The position numbers and the translations under genes were made by a program. This document shows, one piece after another, positions 1 through 6,386 of a DNA stretch of 8,815 nt (the stretch's first letter is position 1; every line of letters starts with the position of its first letter). The notes under the pieces are model-generated. The model had not been told where the DNA came from. It saw only the letters and a list, made by a program, of their open reading frames with translations, and ran no database searches. The stretch is from JBAZGH01 sp041652935. GTDB taxonomy: Bacteria > Patescibacteriota > Patescibacteriia > Patescibacteriales > XYC2-FULL-47-12. The stretch spans positions 1-8,815 of the forward strand of contig JBAZGH010000036.1 of assembly GCA_041652935.1 (NCBI GenBank). Direction: 5' to 3'.

Positions 1-1401
1 ATAATGTTACTGCCGGTTTATCAGATTAGGTTCAGCATATTCGGTTTGCCGTTTACGTTATTGGAGGCGATGATTTTAATTTTATTTTTTGTTTGGCTTG
101 TTAAATCATGGCAGGCAAAAGAATTGACTTTATTTAATAGAAGGTTAAATAATATAAATCCATATCCCCTTAGCCGCGAAATAATTTTATTATTAGTTAT
201 CGCCCTAATCTCAACCGTAGTTGCCGGGTTTTCCAATTCCGCCCTCGGAATTTTAAAGGCATATTTTATTGAGCCGATAATGTTTTTTGTTGTTTTCGTA
301 AATGTTTTTTCCGCCCAAGGCGGACCAACCTTGGGCTGGAAATTAGAGAATAGAAACAAGATTTTTTGGGCATTATCAATTTCTGCGTTAGTAGTGTCAC
401 TAGTGGCAATTTATCAGAGAATCACCGGCAATTTAATGCCGGCTGAATGGATAAACAGCGGGCGAGTAACCGGAGTTTTTAATTATCCTAACGCGCTTGG
501 ACTTTATTTGGGGCCGATAGTTTTAGTGTTATCGGGGTGGTTTTTAAAAATTATAAGAAATTCTAAATCCGAAATCCTAAATCCGAAACAATATCAAAAT
601 ACAAAATACAAAATTACAAACATATTCACCGCGTGTTATGCGTTATGCGTTTTGAGTTGCGCGATGTTAGCAATTTATTTTGCAAAATCAGAGGGCGCCC
701 TGATTGGTGTTGCGGCAGCTTTATTTATTTTTGGATTGATGTATAATAAACGATCGCGCCGGGCAGTTGTCGGAATCGCGATAATTGTTGTTTTGATATT
801 TTCTTTTTATGCTCATTTCAGGGATTTTGCCGTTAAGAAAATTTTACTTCGAGATTTAGACGGGCAGATAAGGAGGCGGATGTGGGCTGAAACATGGGAA
901 ATGTTAAAGAAAGATGGGGTAATATTCGGAGTGGGGCTGGCAAATTATCAGGCGTCAGTCGCTCCCCACCACCAAGAAGGAATTTTTGTCCGGGATTATA
1001 ATGATCCTGATTTTCAACGCAAGGTCGTATTCAATGAAGAATACAAAAAACAAGCATGGCAGCCGCTGGAAATTTATCTTTATCCGCACAATATATTTTT
1101 GAATTTCTGGGTGGAACTGGGATTGGCGGGGATGCTGTTGTTTGTTTGGATAATTATTAAGTTACAAGTTACAAGTTACAAGTTACAAGTTACAAATAGC
1201 AAGAATCGTGAAATTATTTTAGGTTTATTCGGGGCGATGATTGTGATTACGGTGCATGGGTTAGTTGACGCGCCGTATTTTAAAAATGATTTGGCGATTT
1301 TATTTTGGGTACTTGCGGGGATGGTGGGAATTATGAATTTAGAGAACACCTCGCAAATCAACAAATCTATTACAAATAATACAAATAAATGGAGAAAGTA
1401 G
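1..1401 (+). CDS. O-antigen ligase / Wzy polymerase-like multi-pass membrane protein, 5' partial
   Basis: The frame is open at the left window edge; the ATG at position 4 is internal-looking, so the true start probably lies upstream. Numbering from that ATG (465 aa), the protein is strongly hydrophobic with many predicted membrane spans. It carries two signatures of the Wzy_C/O-antigen ligase family: GRVTGVFNYPNALG at residues 153-166, and a large extracytoplasmic loop (about 287-360) running from RRMW through GVGLANY to PHN (361-363) and the ELGLAG helix (371-376). Family members polymerise or ligate lipid-linked glycans on the outer face of the inner membrane; the substrate here is unknown. 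Odd: residues about 103-113, 185-206, 387-397 and the C-terminal tail are encoded by short repeats that resemble intergenic repeats and look like insertions in loops. It overlaps the next gene by 13 bp, suggesting translational coupling. The family call is firm; ligase versus polymerase is open. Confidence 0.85.
   Translation: MMLLPVYQIRFSIFGLPFTLLEAMILILFFVWLVKSWQAKELTLFNRRLNNINPYPLSREIILLLVIALISTVVAGFSNSALGILKAYFIEPIMFFVVFVNVFSAQGGPTLGWKLENRNKIFWALSISALVVSLVAIYQRITGNLMPAEWINSGRVTGVFNYPNALGLYLGPIVLVLSGWFLKIIRNSKSEILNPKQYQNTKYKITNIFTACYALCVLSCAMLAIYFAKSEGALIGVAAALFIFGLMYNKRSRRAVVGIAIIVVLIFSFYAHFRDFAVKKILLRDLDGQIRRRMWAETWEMLKKDGVIFGVGLANYQASVAPHHQEGIFVRDYNDPDFQRKVVFNEEYKKQAWQPLEIYLYPHNIFLNFWVELGLAGMLLFVWIIIKLQVTSYKLQVTNSKNREIILGLFGAMIVITVHGLVDAPYFKNDLAILFWVLAGMVGIMNLENTSQINKSITNNTNKWRK
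311..335. repeat. GC-rich palindromic repeat inside the ligase-like gene
   Basis: CCGCC (311-315) pairs with GGCGG (319-323), and CCCAAGG (314-320) can instead pair with CCTTGGG (329-335). This gives nested alternative hairpins in a patch much richer in G+C than its surroundings. It is translated in frame as part of a polar loop (residues about 103-111). It looks like a dispersed palindromic element inserted into a coding region; no second copy is in this window. Confidence 0.5.
553..619. repeat. In-frame AATCCTAAATCCG-type dispersed repeat
   Basis: A/T-rich tract with two tandem TAAATCCGAAA units followed by CAAAATACAAAATACAAAATTACAA. A 23-base core at 572-594, including AATCCTAAATCCGAAACAAT, recurs exactly at 6993-7015 in the yebC-ruvC gap. 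Here it is translated as the polar stretch S-K-S-E-I-L-N-P-K-Q-Y-Q-N-T-K-Y-K-I (residues 187-204) between two membrane spans. This suggests a repeat that has inserted into a tolerant loop. Confidence 0.75.
635..650. repeat. GTTATGC heptamer, two copies plus partial
   Basis: GTTATGC at 635-641 and 642-648, followed by GT. It has the same seven-base period and GTT start as the longer heptamer arrays at 1161-1195 and 1797-1824. It lies in the ligase-like gene just after the AATCCTAAATCCG repeat, at the start of a membrane span. Two copies alone could be chance; the shared period makes it notable. Confidence 0.45.
1161..1195. repeat. Five perfect tandem copies of GTTACAA within the ligase-like gene
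   Basis: GTTACAA repeats exactly five times (35 bases). It is translated as K-L-Q-V-T-S-Y-K-L-Q-V-T (residues 386-397), a polar loop between membrane spans. The unit is not a multiple of three, so gain or loss of one copy would shift the frame and change or remove the last span(s) of the protein. The shift would also alter the end of this gene relative to the overlapping downstream start at 1389. Confidence 0.9.
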
Positions 1402-2072
1402 TTTTGCAAAAATTTATTGCTGATTCCGGGTTATGCTCCAGGCGCAAAGCGGAAGATTTAATCCGGATTGGAAAAGTTAAAATTAACGGCCATGTGGCCG
1501 AACTAGGCATGAAAGCCGGTGAAGAGGATGAAGTAATAGTTGATGGCAATAAAATAATAATAAATAATAGAAAAATTTACATAAAATTGAACAAGCCGGC
1601 TGGGTATACCTGCACCAACAGGAAATTTAAGGGCGAGAAAAACATTTTTGAATTAGTCGATTTAAAAGAAAGATTGTTTGCTGTCGGGCGATTAGATAAA
1701 GATAGCCGAGGATTAGTTTTACTAACTAATGATGGAGAACTGACAAATAAATTAACTCATCCTCGTTATGGACATGAGAAGGAATACATCGTTGAAGTTG
1801 AATGTTCAAAGTTGAAAGTTGAAAGTATCGTAAAACAAATAGAACAAGGAGTTGATGTCGGCGAGGGAGATGGAATTGCTAAAGCGCGGGACATAAAATA
1901 TTTGGGCGACAATAAGTTTAAGATAGTTTTAGGCCAGGGAAAGAAAAGGCAGATTAGGAGGATGTTTAAAGCGCTGGGTTGCGATGTAATAGATTTGCTC
2001 AGGATACGCATTGGCAAGTTTGAATTAGAGGATTTAAAAGAGGGGGAGTGGGAATATATAAACGTGAATTAA
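1389..2072 (+). CDS. RsuA/RluB/RluF family pseudouridine synthase
   Basis: 227 aa, normal for the family. An N-terminal S4 RNA-binding domain (residues 1-60, with QKFIADSGLCSRRKAEDLI) precedes the catalytic domain with GRLDKDSRGLVLLTNDG at 100-116, where Asp103 is the expected catalytic aspartate. The C-terminal motif GKKRQIRRMFKALG (184-197) is typical. Such enzymes convert a specific uridine of rRNA to pseudouridine. The GRLDKDS form resembles the RluF/RluB branch, but the target base cannot be set from sequence alone, so no symbol is given. The ATG at 1389 lies inside the upstream gene (13-bp overlap); there is no clear Shine-Dalgarno site, which fits coupled translation. Residues about 137-146 (ECSKLKVES) are encoded by GTTnnAA heptamers and look like a repeat-derived insertion. 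Stop is TAA. Confidence 0.92.
   Translation: MEKVVLQKFIADSGLCSRRKAEDLIRIGKVKINGHVAELGMKAGEEDEVIVDGNKIIINNRKIYIKLNKPAGYTCTNRKFKGEKNIFELVDLKERLFAVGRLDKDSRGLVLLTNDGELTNKLTHPRYGHEKEYIVEVECSKLKVESIVKQIEQGVDVGEGDGIAKARDIKYLGDNKFKIVLGQGKKRQIRRMFKALGCDVIDLLRIRIGKFELEDLKEGEWEYINVN
1791..1826. repeat. GTTnnAA heptamer array inside the pseudouridine synthase gene
   Basis: After a GTTGAA half-unit at 1791, four heptamers follow: GTTGAAT, GTTCAAA, GTTGAAA, GTTGAAA (1797-1824). It is translated in frame within the catalytic domain, in a variable loop between the EKEYIVEV strand and the following helix. It shares its period and consensus with 1161-1195 and with the degenerate array at 7806-7846. Confidence 0.7.
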
Positions 2073-2197
2073 GAATTAAGAATCAGGAATTAAAAATGAC
2101 GACGAATCACTGATTTTAGAACATGACGCCATGCTTAGAAATTAATTTATTATAAATTGTTTAAAAATTAAAAATTACAAAATTGAAAATTATTGCT
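2067..2197. repeat. Intergenic A/T-rich stretch with short AATTAAGAATTAAG repeats before tRNA-Ser
   Basis: It starts at the pseudouridine synthase stop with GAATTAAGAATTAAGAATC, then GGAATTAAAAATGACGACG, and ends with low-complexity AAAATTAAAAATTACAAAATTG (2163-2185). A TATAAA at 2151-2156 might be the -10 box for the tRNA, but no matching -35 is visible, so no promoter is called. No gene is seen here. Confidence 0.5.
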
Positions 2198-2285
2198 GGA
2201 GGAGTGGCTGAGTTGGTTGAAGGCGCCGCTCTCGAAAAGCGGTAAGGGTGCAAGCTCTTCGTGGGTTCAAATCCCACCTCCTCCG
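2198..2285 (+). tRNA. tRNA-Ser (anticodon CGA)
   Basis: Cloverleaf read by eye: acceptor stem GGAGGAG (2198-2204) pairs with CTCCTCC (2278-2284), with discriminator G at 2285. Anticodon stem CCGCT/AGCGG encloses the seven-base loop CTCGAAA, placing anticodon CGA at 2233-2235, which reads the serine codon UCG. A long variable arm, as expected for a class II tRNA, precedes the T stem GTGGG/CCCAC with loop TTCAAAT. The 3' CCA is not encoded (CTA follows), so it must be added after transcription. The 88-nt length fits tRNA-Ser. Confidence 0.96.
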
Positions 2286-2286
2286 C

Positions 2287-2317
2287 TAAAAAAGCGAACT
2301 CTAAGGTTCGCTTTTTA
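2287..2317. terminator. Bidirectional intrinsic terminator between tRNA-Ser and the convergent kinase gene
   Basis: AGCGAAC and GTTCGCT form a stem around a short CTCTAAG-type loop, followed by TTTTT on the plus strand. The minus strand reads the same stem followed by TTTTTT. It can therefore end both the tRNA transcript and the minus-strand operon. The TAG stop of the kinase gene (2301-2303 on the minus strand) sits inside the hairpin loop. Confidence 0.85.
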
Positions 2318-3332
2318 TACTCATATTTTCTTTTATTTTTTCAAGCAGGACCCGCGCCCGATCCGGCTCCGAATGCTCTTTAATAAGGAAGAAAATTACC
2401 GTTCTTAATGCGGCCCAGTTGTAATAAGTATTTATTCTTCTTTTCAATTCATCAGAAAGCTCAATTTTAGCGACTTTTAGGTATTCTTGCAGGAATATTT
2501 TTTTTATTTCAATAACATCATTTTTATTTTTAAAGTGGCGTTCAGCCATATATTCAAGCTGTTGCATAAATCCGCCGATATCTCGGGCAAAATCAGCCAG
2601 GCACATATCGGTAAAGTCAATTACTCCGATTTTATTGTCCGACATTTTTATAATATTTTCCGGATGGGCGTCGCCATGTATAAGCCAGCGTTTTTTTGTT
2701 GAACGCAGAAAAGTTTTTTCTTCTTTATTTATAATATCAAATATTTTTTTAGTAATGCCGTAGAATTTCGGATGACGCCCCTTAATGCTGCTTTGCCAGT
2801 GTTTTGCTCCGGGAATGGTAGTCTTAACCAAACTATTTCTTCTGTTAAAGTTGCGCGCTCCGTCAGTTTTTAATTTATGGAGTTTGGCGAACCACCCGGC
2901 GCTAAGCGCTGTAATTTTTTTTGCCTCCTCAATTTTTTCATTATAGATATAATGGTATAAATTATTCCCCCTGCATCCCCGGTAAAAAATTCCCCTAAAG
3001 CGCTGGGAATAGAAGAGGGGATGGGGTATAGTTAAATTACCCTTATTAAAACCCTTGCTCCATAAGAATTTAAGCGCGTCATAAACATTCCGGCGCTGTT
3101 CATTAGTATGGGCCGAGCAATAAATATTTATTTTTTTTATTTTTCCGTCTTTAGCAATAAAAAAAGTATCATACTCCACCACCACGTGATAGGTGTGCTC
3201 CCAGATATGGTTTTTAATGCCGTGTATTTTTATTTTTTTTATGCCGGAAAATTCGGGATATAAATAAAGCAGCCGTTTTTTAAAATACTGCATTACGAAT
3301 TTTTCGTCATAAAGCTGGCTTATTTTATTCAT
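2301..3332 (-). CDS. APH/choline-kinase-fold phosphotransferase
   Basis: 343 aa. The catalytic-loop motif HGDAHPENI (residues 219-227; catalytic Asp221, Asn226) and the metal-binding IDFTD (238-242; Asp239) are those of the aminoglycoside phosphotransferase/choline kinase superfamily. The N-terminal half (about 35-130) would be the nucleotide-binding lobe but is poorly conserved to the eye. Such proteins transfer the ATP gamma-phosphate to a hydroxyl of a small molecule; the substrate is not evident. Its place after glgA and a GH57 gene makes a sugar kinase (compare maltokinase) a reasonable guess, but 343 aa is shorter than typical maltokinases, and nothing marks it as a resistance enzyme. 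The start at 3332 has a plausible AAGGAAA site about ten bases upstream. Its leader carries copy A of the duplicated element. The gene ends inside the terminator hairpin. Confidence 0.85.
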   Translation of the reverse strand: MNKISQLYDEKFVMQYFKKRLLYLYPEFSGIKKIKIHGIKNHIWEHTYHVVVEYDTFFIAKDGKIKKINIYCSAHTNEQRRNVYDALKFLWSKGFNKGNLTIPHPLFYSQRFRGIFYRGCRGNNLYHYIYNEKIEEAKKITALSAGWFAKLHKLKTDGARNFNRRNSLVKTTIPGAKHWQSSIKGRHPKFYGITKKIFDIINKEEKTFLRSTKKRWLIHGDAHPENIIKMSDNKIGVIDFTDMCLADFARDIGGFMQQLEYMAERHFKNKNDVIEIKKIFLQEYLKVAKIELSDELKRRINTYYNWAALRTVIFFLIKEHSEPDRARVLLEKIKENMSIKSEP

Positions 3333-3349
3333 AATTCAAGTTTCCTTTC

Positions 3350-3508
3350 GCGGATTTATAAGTCCGCCAAACCATTAATTCGAATTCTTTGTACGTATTA
3401 ATACGTTTCCAGATGAATGCGAATCCCGCAAATGCTGTTATTTGAGGTATTCGCATTCATCTGAGTATTTTTTTATCCGTATAGTGAATTCGCATTAAAG
3501 GATCGTAA
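3350..3508. repeat. Duplicated structured intergenic element, copy A
   Basis: About 160 bp, matching 4718-4883 in the same orientation with long identical blocks: CTTTGTACGTATTAATA, ATTCGCATTCATCTGA and ATTTTTTTATCCGTA. Parts in plus order are: an imperfect hairpin GCGGATTTATAAGTCCGC (3350-3367); the perfect palindrome ACGTATTAATACGT (3393-3406); a perfect 15-bp inverted repeat, CAGATGAATGCGAAT (3410-3424) with ATTCGCATTCATCTG (3449-3463), extended inward by CC/GG and CAAAT/ATTTG to a 6-nt loop; and a right end GATCGTAA. It lies 17 bp upstream of the kinase start, so on the minus strand it would be the mRNA leader. No ORF, transposase, clear terminal inverted repeats or target duplication is seen. 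It could be a small mobile palindromic element or a cis-regulatory RNA. Confidence 0.8.
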
Positions 3509-3538
3509 CTGTTTTTGGTATATATAATGTTATTTCTA

Positions 3539-4699
3539 TTATTTTTTCCAATAATATTTCCAATGCCTTTTCCAGATTAATTTTTTTATTTTTAAATATA
3601 ATTTTTCCGCTTTTATTTTTGTACTTCTAATAGTAACATCATCCAGCGCCCTGATGGAACGGATTAATTCATTTAAGCCCCTTTCAATTTCATCCGGGCT
3701 CCAGGAAAGCGTGCCAACCAGATTTTGAAATCTATATCCTGATGCCCACCAAAAAGTACAGCTGGAAAATCCGCGGCGCAAGTGCCAATACGCCCATTGG
3801 TATTGGGGGTCTTTTTCATGCCGGCTAACCGTATTCCAGGCAAGTAAAGCCAAGCGCCAGAGATTTAAATGGATTTTATTTTTAGGGTTATGCCATAGGG
3901 CGTAGGGCTTGTGCCGCCGCAGGTCCCTGGGTTCAGATTCCCACGATGAGGGAATTATGTTTATAGTCATTTCAGCCGGCTCTTCTTTTAAAAATTCAGA
4001 AATTGTTAATGTTTTTATATCAGGGTTTCCTAGAAGTTTTTCCAAACTTCCAGAAAGGTCATTATGGTGCAGACCATAAAGTTCAGCATCGGTAGCGGTG
4101 ATAATGGCGGTCTTTTTTTCTGTCGGTCCCATTTCAAATAAAAATCTAGGCACATAGCTTTGAGAATATTTTCGCTGCCGGAATACAATTTTTAAATTAG
4201 AATTGCTGTCAATATAAGTTTTGCGGCAGTCTAATTTTTCTAATTCCCCGGTTCCCGATATTTCGTCCAAAATCAGCCACTCATATCCCATTTCTTTTAT
4301 CATTTTAGCGACGCTGAAAGAGTAGGCCATTTCCGGCAAGAAAAATCCCCCCAGTTTAACATTGCCAAAATATTTTTTAATCAGCTCTTCTTGTAATTTA
4401 ATCTGTTTTTCCGCTTCCTCGGCGGGTATTAATGGCAAAATGGGGTGATAGGCGGCTGTCCCGACCAATTCTATTTGTCCTCTATCAATCAGGCGTTTAA
4501 TATCTTTTAATAAATCATTGTAGCCGAATTCATCTATTTTTTCCAACAGACAGCCGTTAATATTTAAGGTAAATTTAATCTCCGGGTTCCTTAATAAAGT
4601 TTTAACAATCCGCAGATAACTTTTTTCAATAGCGTTGACTGTCGTTGCTTTATCAAGAGTAGCCGGTTGATATAAATGTAGAAAATTTATCCAAATCAT
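3539..4699 (-). CDS. GH57 family glycoside hydrolase / glucanotransferase-like protein
   Basis: 386 aa with the ordered GH57 motifs: HLYQP at 8-12; ELVGTAAYHPILPLIP at 77-92; GFFLPEMAYS at 118-127, with Glu123 in the nucleophile position; and TATDAELYGLHH at 201-212, with Asp204 in the acid/base position. A late aromatic motif FWWASGYRF lies at 316-324. Family members retain stereochemistry and act on alpha-glucans (amylase, 4-alpha-glucanotransferase, branching enzyme). At 386 aa it is little more than the catalytic barrel plus a short helical, Lys/Trp-rich tail (367-386), shorter than GH57 branching enzymes or glucanotransferases, so exact activity is open. The start is well placed because the first motif always lies near the N-terminus; no Shine-Dalgarno site is seen. 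The gene is bracketed by direct copies of the duplicated element, and glgA lies just upstream in the same direction. Confidence 0.88.
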   Translation of the reverse strand: MIWINFLHLYQPATLDKATTVNAIEKSYLRIVKTLLRNPEIKFTLNINGCLLEKIDEFGYNDLLKDIKRLIDRGQIELVGTAAYHPILPLIPAEEAEKQIKLQEELIKKYFGNVKLGGFFLPEMAYSFSVAKMIKEMGYEWLILDEISGTGELEKLDCRKTYIDSNSNLKIVFRQRKYSQSYVPRFLFEMGPTEKKTAIITATDAELYGLHHNDLSGSLEKLLGNPDIKTLTISEFLKEEPAEMTINIIPSSWESEPRDLRRHKPYALWHNPKNKIHLNLWRLALLAWNTVSRHEKDPQYQWAYWHLRRGFSSCTFWWASGYRFQNLVGTLSWSPDEIERGLNELIRSIRALDDVTIRSTKIKAEKLYLKIKKLIWKRHWKYYWKK

Positions 4700-4717
4700 A
4701 TGTTCAAATTTATTTAT

Positions 4718-4883
4718 GCGAACTTATAAGTACGCTAAACCGTTAATTCCTGCCCGCAATCGCCTTTGTACGTATTAATAGGTTTCAAGGTGAATACGAA
4801 TACCTCAAATAATAAAATTTGTGGCATTCGCATTCATCTGATTATTTTTTTATCCGTACAGCGTTTGAATTAAAAGATCGTAA
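4718..4883. repeat. Duplicated structured intergenic element, copy B
   Basis: Second copy of the 3350-3508 element, in the same overall orientation, lying between the glgA stop and the GH57 start (18 bp upstream of the GH57 ATG). The left hairpin is conserved with change (GCGAACTTATAAGTACGC): one G-T pair of copy A is G-C here. The central hairpin has arms AGGTGAATACGAAT (4788-4801) and ATTCGCATTCATCT (4826-4839) and a 24-nt centre that again folds as CC/GG plus CAAAT/ATTTG with a 6-nt loop. About eight extra bases (around 4751-4758) separate the first block from CTTTGTACG. Direct spacing between matching ends of A and B is about 1.37 kb, the length of the GH57 gene plus one element. Confidence 0.8.
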
Positions 4884-4888
4884 ACGAT

Positions 4889-6367
4889 TTAAGTCCGTAT
4901 TGAGCGAATTTTATTATATAAATCAATATATTTTTTAGCCGGTATTTCCCACGAATTAGATTCTTTCATATCACGCGTTGCTAGCTGTTTCCATTTTTCT
5001 TTATTTTTAAAATTTTCCATTGATCTAATAATAGTTCCGTATAATTCATAGGTATCAAAGCTATTTAAAACAAATCCAGTGCCCGTATTTTTTGCGGGGT
5101 TATAATTTTCAACAGTATCAAATAGCCCTCCGACTCTATGAACAATTGGCACGCATCCATAACGCATCGCTATTAGTTGGTTTATTCCACAGGGTTCATG
5201 ATGCGACGGCAAAAGTAACATATCAGCACCGGCATAAACTAAAGTTTCATATTTTTGATTCATTTCGTGTGACGGAATTACAATAAATTTAAGGGGAAAT
5301 TTTTTTGCGATACTCTGAAGTTTTTTAATATATGTTTTATCACCAGCCCCAATTACAATCATTTGCAGATTTAATTTTAAAAGTGGTTTTATAATTTTTA
5401 ACAATAATTCAAAGCCTTTTTGGAAAACAATGCGCGAGGTCATAGCTATTATTGGAGTGTCTAATTTAACCGGTAGGCCAAATTTTTGTTGTAAAAATTT
5501 TTTATTTATTTTTTTTGCGCTTATTTGTTGGCTGTTATAGTTTTTTTTCAATCCTGGGTCGGTGGCGGGATTGTAATCATTGTAATCAATACCGTTAACA
5601 ATTCCAAAAAGTTTATGTTTTCTATTTTGTAAAATACGATCTAAATCTTGACCGAATTTTTTAGTCATAATTTCTTCAGCATAATGTTCGGAAACAGTAT
5701 TAATCGCGTCAGCGCTCATAATTGCTCTTTTAGAAAAATTAATATACTCAATTTTTTCGTCGTTTAAATGAGGAAGCTTGGTTTTACCGTAATCCTTATT
5801 TTCTAACGGCACTTTCCACCAGTTCATTCCCATCTGAAAAACTAGATTATGAATAGTAAATAAGGTCTTAGCTTTTGATAAATTTTTAGTATAATGAAAT
5901 TTTGTTTTTATATAATAAGGAATAAGTCCAGTCTGCCAATCATGACACTGAATTATGTCGGGTTCTTTTTTAAGCATACTTATTAAACGTAAAGTTGCTA
6001 CACTGAAAAGCATAAAACGGGCATTTTCATGGGTAGAGCCGTATAAATTTTTTCTTTTAGAAAAATATTTTGTATTTTCAATAAAATAAACCGGTAAGCC
6101 ATGCATTAAATATCCTTGATAATAATTCACTTTTACCGTATCTTCGCTATTCAAAGAAATTGTAATATTTTTTTCAATTAATTTAATATTATATTTTTTA
6201 CAATCAATAATTTTACTATACATCGGCGTGATAACACATACGTCATGACCAAGCCGTTTTTGAGCTTTTGGCAAACTGCGGGCGACATCAGCCAGTCCTC
6301 CGGTTTTTGAAAACGGGTCAACTTCGGAAGCGATATGGATTATTTTTAGCTTATTATTGGAATTCAT
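4889..6367 (-). CDS. glgA: Glycogen (starch) synthase, GT5 family
   Basis: 492 aa from the chosen ATG at 6367 (MNSNNKLKIIHIASE). An in-frame ATG at 6412 would add 15 residues, but these are encoded by the leader hairpin and are not family-like. Signatures: KTGGLADV (21-28), the nucleotide-sugar-binding loop; HDWQTG (142-147); TIHN (171-174); NGID (258-261); SR...QKG (311-318); and the GT-B donor-site motif HHEPCGINQL (389-398) with Glu391, followed by PIVHRVGGLFDTV. GlgA adds glucose from a nucleotide sugar (usually ADP-glucose) to the non-reducing end of an alpha-1,4-glucan in the cytoplasm. It is downstream of ruvC, not in a classic glg operon, with a GH57 enzyme following, so a small alpha-glucan module is plausible. 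No Shine-Dalgarno site precedes the start; the leader holds a long inverted repeat. Stop is TAA. Confidence 0.95.
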   Translation of the reverse strand: MNSNNKLKIIHIASEVDPFSKTGGLADVARSLPKAQKRLGHDVCVITPMYSKIIDCKKYNIKLIEKNITISLNSEDTVKVNYYQGYLMHGLPVYFIENTKYFSKRKNLYGSTHENARFMLFSVATLRLISMLKKEPDIIQCHDWQTGLIPYYIKTKFHYTKNLSKAKTLFTIHNLVFQMGMNWWKVPLENKDYGKTKLPHLNDEKIEYINFSKRAIMSADAINTVSEHYAEEIMTKKFGQDLDRILQNRKHKLFGIVNGIDYNDYNPATDPGLKKNYNSQQISAKKINKKFLQQKFGLPVKLDTPIIAMTSRIVFQKGFELLLKIIKPLLKLNLQMIVIGAGDKTYIKKLQSIAKKFPLKFIVIPSHEMNQKYETLVYAGADMLLLPSHHEPCGINQLIAMRYGCVPIVHRVGGLFDTVENYNPAKNTGTGFVLNSFDTYELYGTIIRSMENFKNKEKWKQLATRDMKESNSWEIPAKKYIDLYNKIRSIRT

Positions 6368-6386
6368 AGGTTTCAATATAGTAATC

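Noticed and set aside
2193..2408. Plus-strand open frame of 71 codons over the tRNA and terminator
   Set aside because: It is read through tRNA-Ser and the terminator hairpin and has no family features; it is a shadow frame.
2301..3332. Antibiotic resistance kinase
   Set aside because: The HGDxHxxN and IDF motifs only show the APH/choline kinase fold. Context points to metabolism, and no aminoglycoside-specific features are visible.
3350..3508. CRISPR array
   Set aside because: There are only two copies about 1.4 kb apart separated by a gene, with no regular spacers and no cas genes.
3350..4883. Integron cassette interpretation (element copies as attC sites around GH57)
   Set aside because: The copies contain hairpins but no recognisable RYYYAAC/GTTRRRY core pair, and no integrase is in view. 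Kept only as one form of the wider cassette idea.
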